The translations under genes and the position numbers were made by a program. A stretch of 64,000 bases of DNA from positions 509,001 through 573,000 of the forward strand of contig OZ025650.1 in NCBI GenBank assembly GCA_964019335.1, written 5' to 3'. A model generated the notes under the pieces. That model ran no database searches and was not told the DNA's origin. It saw only the letters and a program-made list of their open reading frames with translations. Source of the stretch: Diplonema japonicum (Eukaryota; Euglenozoa; Diplonemea; Diplonemida; Diplonemidae). Below are positions 41,145-48,700 of the stretch, in pieces; positions within the stretch are counted from its first letter, which is position 1; each line of letters starts with the position of its first letter.

Positions 41145-41245
41145 AAGGTTCAGCGGTGTCCTAAGGGTAATTAAGTTGCCATTTCTCGGGCATCGCACCT
41201 TGTGCTCCGACTGGGGCGGCATCATAGTGATTGTCATCATCTAGT
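41145..41245 (-). ncRNA. Box C/D snoRNA X, copy A (P-loop guide)
   Basis: Box C ATGATGA at 41234-41240 and box D CTGA at 41150-41153. Two antisense elements face conserved LSU domain V: CCGCCCCAGUC next to a D'-like CGGA, complementary to GACUGGGGCGG; and CCUUAGGACACC next to D, complementary to GGUGUCCUAAGG. The fifth nucleotide from D' pairs with the base equivalent to E. coli G2251 in the P-loop, a known 2'-O-methylation site. Three copies in the window differ by one base over 95 bp. Confidence 0.85.
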
Positions 41246-41356
41246 AGAGGAAAGAAACAGTCAAAGGAAACAGTCCCCCTTCCCGCACCTGGGAAAACAC
41301 AGGTTTGTGTGGTCAGGTAAAACCCGAAAGTCAACTTCACACAGCAAAAAAAATAA

Positions 41357-41403
41357 TGCATCAGGTCTTGAAACACATTGTGGAAAGTAATGTCATCACT
41401 TCA
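41357..41403 (-). ncRNA. Short box C/D snoRNA candidate U
   Basis: Box C GTGATGA at 41393-41399 and box D CTGA at 41361-41364, only about 40 nt apart. The 12 bases directly before D, GUGUUUCAAGAC, are complementary to LSU GUCUUGAAACAC, overlapping the target of candidate V. The end points are uncertain and no terminal stem is obvious; the RNA may extend further. Confidence 0.6.
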
Positions 41404-41442
41404 ACTCCTTCTCATTCATGTTAAATGTTTCCCTCATGCAAA

Positions 41443-41510
41443 CCTCTCGAACAAGAAATGATGAGCTTGAGGTAGGTAGCGAGGCGCAGTCACAGCTCGA
41501 GGCATTGTCC
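41443..41510 (-). ncRNA. H/ACA-like RNA W, diverged copy C
   Basis: Diverged relative of W at 40763-40829. Basal stem GGACAA/UUGUUC keeps pairing through a G-U, the upper stem is GAGCU/AGCUC, the two pocket strands are unchanged, and AGA again follows one base after the stem. This pattern of changes supports a structured RNA rather than a coding fragment. Confidence 0.72.
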
Positions 41511-41819
41511 TGAAGACTTTCTTCCTGTGTGTCTTGCAGACACAAAGTAAAAGGAAGGTTGTGTCTTGCCATGAAGTTGCCCTTGCAGTGCGAGAAGGGG
41601 CGTCCTGCAGGTTTGATCGTCATGGCGGAAAGTGAATGGAAGTGTACGAAACAAACTGAACGGGGCAACTAGGGCCACAGTTCTTGCCCGAGTCATTGAC
41701 CTGCAGTGGCGATGTCGAAGACTGCGCCCAGAGGCTGGTTACCAAGGGCTGCCAAAAAAAAAGTAGGAACAAGCAATGCAGGAATGAAACCTTTTTGTGC
41801 TTTCAAAAAGTTACAAAAC

Positions 41820-42058
41820 TTGCTCAGAAGTTGTGAAAGCTTTATCAAGAGTGTTGTATTCAGCCAGAGGCCTCGTGGCCCCGTCGTATAGTACCGATCC
41901 TGTTTCTCATCATCGCAGGGTGGCTGCGGAAGTCAGGAGGGAGAGGGAAAGAAAAACCTGATAAACTATGAACAACAAACAAGAGTCAGCCTCCTCGACC
42001 TATTCTTTGGGTGCTCATCTCCCAGGGGTTTCCCGGGATGCACAGAGATTCCTTGTGT
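41820..42058. repeat. Diverged direct repeat of snoRNA pair Y-Z, copy A
   Basis: Matches 42781-43008 with scattered substitutions and a small length difference (offset 961 falling to 950). It carries the Y and Z elements. Changes cluster outside the guide and box sequences. Confidence 0.8.
41855..41920 (-). ncRNA. Box C/D snoRNA Y, copy A
   Basis: Box C ATGATGA at 41907-41913, box D CTGA at 41860-41863. The guide next to D (GGCCACGAGGCCUCU) is complementary to AGAGGCCUCGUGGCC, which resembles the LSU stretch AGAGGUCUUGGGGCC at 12 of 15 positions and directly follows the predicted W target. The methylated base would be the A in AGAGG. A copy at 42816-42881 differs by two bases. Confidence 0.68.
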
Positions 42059-42080
42059 AAAAACAAAAATCATCATTTGT
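41981..42080 (-). ncRNA. Box C/D snoRNA Z, copy A
   Basis: Box C ATGATGA at 42070-42076 and box D CTGA at 41986-41989. The guide AGAAUAGGUCGAGG before D is complementary to CCUCGACCUAUUCU, matching the conserved LSU run (C)ACCUAUUCUC that precedes AAACUUUAAAU. In copy B the six or seven bases next to the guide are replaced while the guide itself is unchanged. Confidence 0.75.
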
Positions 42081-42404
42081 TTGCTTTCCTGTTGCAGTTC
42101 GAGAACTTTTTTATTTCTTTTATGCTTTTCTTTTTTTTTCTTCTCATTCAACTATTTATGTAGGACCACACCAAGGCACACAAAAGACACATGGAAGGAA
42201 GTGAAGGTGTGCTGGTTAAATGTGGTTCTGAGCTTTGCTGTTGCGTGCGTTGAAAAGGGAGGGCGGGATCTTTTACTTCTCCCCAACAGAGTGTGTGGAG
42301 ACCCATCCCTCCCAAACCTGTCGTCACGCGTAGTACCTCTGACTGGAGAAGAGTTGGTCTGCCGCGGTGCACTTTGCTCAGTGGTCAGGACAAATTGCAG
42401 TTAC

Positions 42405-42475
42405 TGTCGTCAGGAACGAGTGTTTCCGACTGAGAGATCAGGTATTTGATAACTTACAGGTTGTCATCACTGCGT
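42405..42475 (-). ncRNA. Box C/D snoRNA candidate S
   Basis: Box C GTGATGA at 42464-42470, D' CTGA at 42438-42441 and D CTGA at 42410-42413 on the minus strand. Single copy. Neither guide region was matched to rRNA, and no terminal stem is clear. Confidence 0.45.
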
Positions 42476-42641
42476 TGCGTTCATTGCATAGATTAAGTAT
42501 GAATGGTTCGTCTGCCACGTCCGCCACCGGAGGAGGTGGTTGGTTTCGCCAGAGGCGTAACTACACAACTGATGCGCGCAGCACGTTGGAAGATGCAGCA
42601 CCACAATTGCAAATAAGAAGGCTGTTATTGTTCCCCTGCAA

Positions 42642-42742
42642 AAAGTTCAGCGGTGTCCTAAGGGTAATTAAGTTGCCATTTCTCGGGCATCGCATCTTGT
42701 GCTCCGACTGGGGCGGCATCATAGTGATTGTCATCATCTTTC
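42642..42742 (-). ncRNA. Box C/D snoRNA X, copy C
   Basis: Third copy of X, outside the EFL repeat. Box C and box D and both LSU guides are unchanged. One base differs in the 95-bp core, outside the guides. The flanks are unrelated to those of copies A and B, which delimits the element. Confidence 0.83.
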
Positions 42743-42815
42743 CGTCGGGGTATGGAAGGAGGTAGGATTCTTTTTTTTTATTGCTCAGAAGTTGTGAAAG
42801 CTTTATCAAGAGTGT

Positions 42816-42881
42816 TGTATTCAGCCGGAGGCCTCGTGGCCCCGTCGTATAGTACCGATCCTGTTTTTCATCATCGCAGGG
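42816..42881 (-). ncRNA. Box C/D snoRNA Y, copy B
   Basis: Box C ATGATGA at 42868-42874, D at 42821-42824. Differs from copy A by one change just after box C and one near the D box side of the guide. Followed, in the direction of transcription, by X copy C. Confidence 0.66.
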
Positions 42882-42930
42882 TGGCTGCGGAAGTCAGGGA
42901 GAAGAGAAAAAACAAAAAAGAAAAACTTAA

Positions 42931-43026
42931 AAGAGTCAGCCTCCTCGACCTATTCTATATATGCTCATCTCCCAGGGGTTTCCTGGGATGCACAGAGATT
43001 CCTTGTGTGGAATAATCATCATTTAC
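42931..43026 (-). ncRNA. Box C/D snoRNA Z, copy B
   Basis: Box C ATGATGA at 43016-43022, D at 42936-42939. Guide identical to copy A; the linker beside it and the segment after box C differ. Just upstream (43044-43078) a short tandem ATCAACTAGTGGT repeat occurs. Confidence 0.72.
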
Positions 43027-43338
43027 TTGTTTCAAAATGCATTTCATCAACTAGTGGTCACTGGTTATCAACTAGTGGTATCACTTGAAGGCGCAGTTGC
43101 CTAGCAAGCTCCCTCAGTCACTTGATCAACATCAGATCACGCGTAGAGTTGTTGTCTGTATGAAATGAGTGGAGAAGCAAGTTGCTCAGTCAATAAAGAT
43201 GATAAACTAGGGAGGAGGTTGGTGGGTGGGGTAACTTCGGGTTAAAATCAGTTTGTAACATCTTGGTAGATGATTACATTTCCAGGAGCGTAATAAGAAC
43301 AGAGGGTACAATATACAAGATTTGCTATTGCAAGGTTT

Positions 43339-44820
43339 CTACTTCTTCTTGGCGATGACCTTCTCGGTGGTCTTGGTGACCTTGCCAAGCATGACGACAC
43401 CGTTGCCCTCCATGATGGCGACACGGGAGAGACCCTCGCAGTTCTTGAAGGTGTCGACGACAAGGGGCTGCTGGGGGGCGAAGACGACCTCAGCCATCTC
43501 GTTGGCCTTCAGGCAGTGGGGCTCCTCAGCCTTCTTACCGCCGGTCTCCTTACCCATCTTCCACACCAGCTGGGTCATCCTCACGGCGGACCTACCGGTC
43601 CTCACGAAGCACACGGGGGTGTACCCGACCTTGAGCTCACCGGGGTGGTCCAGGATCTGCACCTGCGCGTTGAAGGTACCGGCCTCCTTCAGGGAGGCGT
43701 CCTTCTTGTAGATCATCACGTCACCGGTCCTGGGCATGTTGTCCTTGTTGAGACCCTTCACGTTCAACCCAACGTTGTCACCAGCCTTGGCGTCCTCGCA
43801 CCTCTTGTGGTGCATCTCGCAGGTGAAGACCTTACCCACGCACGCGTTGGCGGCGGTGTGGGTGGGGAGGAAGAGCACTTCCTCACCGGGCTTCACGATA
43901 CCCTGCTCCACACGACCGGTAATAACATCACCGACACCCTTGATCTGTATTTATTTGTGTGTGCGTGCGTGTGCGTGTGTTGTTTATTTTATTTCTATTT
44001 TGTTGTTTCATACCTTGTACACACCCGAGACGGGCATCCTCATGGGAGCGTCGTTCTTCCTCTCAGGCATCCTCACCATCTTGTCAAGAGCGTCAACAAG
44101 GGTGTCGATGTGGAGCTTCTCGTCAGCACCGACAAGAACATCCTGACCCTTCCACCAGTCCATCTTGGTGGACTTCTTCAGAAGGTTGTCACCGATCCAA
44201 CCCGAGATGGGGAGGACGGGGACGTTCTTCTCAACGAAGTCCTTCTTCCAACCGGTCTTCACCAACATGCTCTTCATCTCCTCCTTGATCTCGTTGTACC
44301 TCTCCTCCTTGTACTGGGCGACGTCGCAGTCCATCTTGTTGATACCAACGATGAGCTGCTTCACACCGAGAAGGTTGATGAGACGGGCGTGCTGCCTGGT
44401 CTGCCCCTGGATCTCACCAGCCTTGTGGTTACCCCTCGCGATGGCGGACACGAAGTTACCGTCAGCGGGGATCATCAGAAGGGCCACGTCGGCCTGCGAG
44501 GCTCCGGTGATCATGTTCTTGATGAAATCCCTGTGCCCGGGGGCGTCGATCACGGTGTAGTGCCACTTCTCCGTGAAGAACTCCTTGGTGGTGCAGGCGA
44601 TCGTCACACCACGCTCACGCTCCTCCTTCTGCCTGTCCATGTAGAAGGCGAAGGCGAAGGACTGCTTACCGAGACGCTCAGCCTCAGCCTTCAACTTCTC
44701 CATCTCACGCTCGGGGATTCCACCAAGCTCGAAGAGGAGACGCCCGGTGGTCGTCGACTTCCCGGAGTCGACGTGACCGCAGATCACGATCGACAAATGC
44801 TGCTTACCGTCGGTGGCCAT
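43339..44820 (-). CDS. EFL: Elongation factor-like GTPase EFL, copy 2
   Basis: Predicted to encode the same 470-residue protein as copy 1. Exon 1 44014-44820, exon 2 43339-43944, intron 43945-44013. No base difference from copy 1 was seen, including in the intron and 5' leader, so the duplication is recent or the copies are kept alike by gene conversion. Both should be expressed; two copies may raise output of an abundant protein. A collapsed or duplicated assembly is possible, but the different 3' flanks argue for two real loci. Confidence 0.96.
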
Positions 44821-44843
44821 GGTTTATGAGTTGATAGCTGTCG

Positions 44844-44902
44844 GGGGGTGGGTGGATGGATGGATGGATGGATGGATGGATGGGTGGGTGGGTGGGTGGG
44901 TG
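44844..44902. repeat. Tetranucleotide microsatellite, copy 2
   Basis: Same tract as at 40494-40552, upstream of EFL copy 2, with no difference in unit number, which is notable for a fast-changing repeat type. Confidence 0.85.
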
Positions 44903-44967
44903 GTGATGGTTTTCTTTCTTTTTTTTTTTTCCCCCTCCCTTCTCACTCCAAAAAATTTACTGCAAAT

Positions 44968-45062
44968 AATTTCTTCAGCGTTTATCAAATATCATCCCCA
45001 GTTTGCCTGCAAAGCAGTCAAATAAGCTACTCTTATCGTGTTTGGATCATCACAAGAATTCA
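44968..45062 (-). ncRNA. Box C/D snoRNA candidate T, copy 2
   Basis: Identical to 40618-40712 within the EFL repeat, so it adds no independent evidence from conservation. Confidence 0.58.
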
Positions 45063-45112
45063 AAAGCAAGCCAAAAGAAAACCAAGGCAAAGAGAGTCAC
45101 CCATCAATGAAA

Positions 45113-45179
45113 GTTCTAGGACAAGAAATGATGAGCTGAAGTAGGTAGCGAAGCACAGTCACAACTCGAGGCATTGTCC
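45113..45179 (-). ncRNA. H/ACA-like RNA W, copy 2
   Basis: Identical to 40763-40829; hairpin, pocket and AGA box as described there. Confidence 0.74.
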
Positions 45180-45253
45180 AGTGAAAACTATTCCGCAAAG
45201 AAAAACAGACGGAAAAAGGGGGGTGGAGGTACAGACATAAACAAACCGAAATA

Positions 45254-45321
45254 CAAAGATTATAACTCACGAAAGTATTCATGTGAAACACGGAACATTG
45301 TACTTTCTCATCATCTCTTTG
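45254..45321 (-). ncRNA. Box C/D snoRNA candidate V, copy 2
   Basis: Box C at 45308-45314. One base differs from copy 1 inside the element (A to G just after box C); the LSU-complementary segment and terminal pairing are unchanged, while the DNA just outside has indels of tens of bases. Confidence 0.62.
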
Positions 45322-45501
45322 AGGAGTGGCTTTTCTTCTTTTTTTTCCACATGTTGTCTCCTGTCCCGACCCTTTTTGGAATCTTGGAACAGGGAGTATA
45401 CTGTTGGCAGCATGGGTGACCCCGCCACAGAGCTGTTTGTTCCCTCTTGGAGGGGAAAGCCTTCAAAAAGCAACGAAAAGCCCATCGTAAAAAGCTGTAA
45501 A

Positions 45502-45602
45502 AAGGTTCAGCGGTGTCCTAAGGGTAATTAAGTTGCCATTTCTCGGGCATCGCACCTTGTGCTCCGACTGGGGCGGCATCATAGTGATTGTCATCATCTA
45601 AG
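45502..45602 (-). ncRNA. Box C/D snoRNA X, copy B
   Basis: Core 45505-45599 identical to copy A at 41148-41242, although the sequence on the box D side diverges within a few bases and the other flank is unrelated. Box C at 45592-45598. Confidence 0.84.
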
Positions 45603-45703
45603 GAGCGATCCAGAAGAGTTCTTCCCCAAAAACGTCTCTTGTCTGTATGAGCAGGTAAAAGTAAAATAGAACTACTATAAAACTGTTAAGGTGTTTAGAA
45701 AGG

Positions 45704-48700
45704 TTATCTGTGGAAAGCAGAGTGTAATCTTGTGGGTGTGGAAGTGGACGGGCGTGTGGGGATCACCCTAGCCGGTGGCCTGTTGCCAGGCGCAGATGCG
45801 ACACGGGGTGGCAACGGGTCGCGCTGGGAGGAAAGGTTGGGAAGGTTTCTCGAATCTTCAGACATTGGAGACGCAGTGTCGGGACCCATTCTGGGGAGAG
45901 TAGGGTGGGTGATGTTGAGATTAGAAAGGTGTTCTTTGTACACCTGGAGGTCCTTGAGGGTGCGTTGCAATTCAGACGCGCACTCGAAGTACTTCTTCTG
46001 CCACACCATTTCGTCTGTAACTGCATCTTGCTCTTCGCGCATTTGATTGAGTTTTACAAAGGCCCTCGTCTTCAAACGCTTCTCCTTCTTCACGTCTTCA
46101 CGAAGTCTGTCGATTTCTTTTGTCATTTCGTGCATGCCTGCCTTGTTAGTAGTAGGAGCTGGTGTGCTACTCTGCGGCGTGTTCCTTGGCTTCTCCTCGC
46201 CTTTTTCGTAGTTCCTTAGGAGCTTTTCAATGTCGTATTTCTCGTACTTCTCGTATCGTCGTGTTTTTTTCGTAAGTTCCTCCAACTGCTTGCTGTGGCA
46301 GACTTTCCAGGCAACAAGATGCTTCTTCTTCCGTTCTTGAAGGTCTAGATCACGAAGCAACTGCTCGACTTCCATTTCAGTTGCCGACAAGCTCTTTTGC
46401 GTTGAATTGAGCTGCTGCCTCATCAGCTCCTCTTTCTCCTCCACTTGTTCTTTGTTGCCCCAAAACTTGCTGCTCGCGTCGGCTTTGTCTTTCTCCAAAG
46501 CCGCAATCTTTTTTTGGTAATGGCTCTCGAGGTTGCTGATCTTCATCTCATGCCACAGTTTAAGTTTTGCAACTGTCATCTGAAGCTCTGCGTTGTGCTC
46601 TTTCAGCTTGTTTGTTTCTTCGTCATTGATCGCTATTCGCAGTGCCTGCCGCTTCATGTGCAGGGGAGCGACCTCGCTCTTTCCTATAGACATCATAGCA
46701 TGCCGCTTTATCTCCTCGAGGTTGATCTGCATCTCGCGGTACAGTTTTTTTTTGTGGTCCTTGAATTGTCCTTGCAAAAGCGCAATCTCATTCCGGAGAC
46801 CTGTCATATCTTCCTCGTACTCTGCCTTCACCTTCTCACGCACGATGGCCTCGAGTTGGGCTAATTCATCACGCAGCTCGTCGTTCTCCTTCTGCAAGCA
46901 ATTCTTGTGGAAGATCAAGTTGTACTTCTCATCGTTGACACGGGCAGCCACTCTCCGAGAGAGAGCTTTCTTATCAAGTTCACGAAGCTTTTCCAAGTGC
47001 AGTACTTTCTGCTCCCCTTTGAATAGAGCGTGTCGATGGTGTTGGATGATAAGTTCCGATGTCTCTGCAATGTCTTTCAGATGTTGCACTTGCCACTTCC
47101 GCAGATTGATGCCGAGGTTGTCCATCGCCATGCTAAGCAAGGGGGCTGGTATTTGATAGACAACGAAATCAGTACCTTCCTGCCGTGTGTGGGCTGCCTT
47201 GGTCATGACAGCAGTGTGGAAGTTGTTGAACATTTCCAGCTTCGCGGTTGAGTCGGGTTTGCACTCATCGGGATTCATCACCTGCACGACGGAGGCGTTG
47301 ACTGTTTCGCATATGCCCTTCAGTTTGATGACGGAAGAATGTAACAAGTGCTTGTTGATCTCTTGCTTTAATATCACTGTCTGCTTCTTTCGCAGCCCTA
47401 TTTCAGTACGTTTCTTCCTTCGCACACGACCGCGTGTGTCCTTCGTATCGCCACCATCTTCCTGCAAATCGTGTTCGTACTGCGCACGCGCTTTGCTGTT
47501 GATCACTTTCACAAAGTTGTCGTTGTACTGGACGGCATGGCGGTCGTGCATGACAGCGGCCCCGTTCTCCTTAGGCTCGAGCTTCCAACAGTAAAATGTT
47601 TTCAGCATTTCCCGCTCGATGCTGATCTCCAATGCTTCAGCGCTTGCCTTCACAGTACCCAGGGTCTGGTCACGTTCTCTGTCGTTACCGCTTCCTATCA
47701 TCACGTCCTCAACGAAAGACTGGTCGTTCTTCACATCACCTACGAAGTTGCTGATGTTGTTGTACTCTTGCAGGAGGGCTTTCCTATCTTCGTCACCTAA
47801 CCCGAGCAGGAAGGCATTCAAGAAGTGCAGTGGAGGGCTATAAGCACCAATCCACAAACTTGTGTTACCGACACGGTCGAAAAACCCTTCGTCGAAATGC
47901 GCCAATTTGTGTGCAGGTATTTGTTTGGGCTCGTCCCTCTCCCATTCGTACTCTAACAGCTGAAGCCTTCTGTAGACAGTGCGGTAGTCGGACGCAAACT
48001 GGGTTGAATAGAAAAAAAAAAGAAAGAAACGCCATACCTGCTCATCGGACAACCGCAGGAGCACACTCTTTGTCATGATGTGCGGATCCATTCGCGCCTC
48101 TGCAGTCACTAATGTAGTCTGCTTGCTTGCAGTTTCTAGTTGGACGAGTGCAGCAGCAACAATAGCGGCAGTGTTCTTCATAGGTTTTGCACCTCCTGGT
48201 GGGGACAAGAACGAATGCTTCAGCACGGTCACAGCAAGTACGAGCTTCAAAAACAAAACTTTATATGTGACCTCCATGAAAGAAGAAACAGCGCGAGTGT
48301 CAGATGGGTCGCTTAGCGCCTCCAAATCGGCTTGCACCTTCTTGAGCTCCCTAACTGCGTCAGACATCCCGACAGACACAGACGCTGTGATGTTTGCTGC
48401 GCTGTCCAGTTTTGACACCGTTGTACATATCAGGACGATGCAGTACATGTGGTACAAATGTGTTGTTGCATACTGCAGACAGTATGTAGTGCGCAAGTTT
48501 GAAGATAGGTCGGTGGTGGTGTGCCCATCACTACACTTTACTCCAGCCTGCTTTTCCTTTTCCCAGTTCCACTGAGTGTAAATCTGCATAAAGTGCGGAA
48601 TGTACCAAGGTTCTTCTATTCTGCCATCTAAAGCCATTAAACAGCTGCCATTCCATTGAGTCCCCTTTGTCTTTCCCTGGTTGGAAGTTGATGCTACAGT

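Larger units (their letters stand above)
43329..45221. repeat. EFL direct repeat, copy 2
   Basis: Identical to 38979-40871, followed by a diverged extension to about 45602 that holds V and X copies. The left end of the identity falls at TGCAAGGTTTCT just past the EFL stop codon. Confidence 0.92.

Noticed and set aside
41148-41242. Short conserved peptide frame starting ATG ATG in element X
   Set aside because: The ATGATGA is box C; the frame ends differently in the three copies, while guides and boxes are preserved.
41875-41915. tRNA-like start (GGCCCCGTCGTATAGT) on the plus strand
   Set aside because: No anticodon or T arm can be folded; it is the complement of snoRNA Y.
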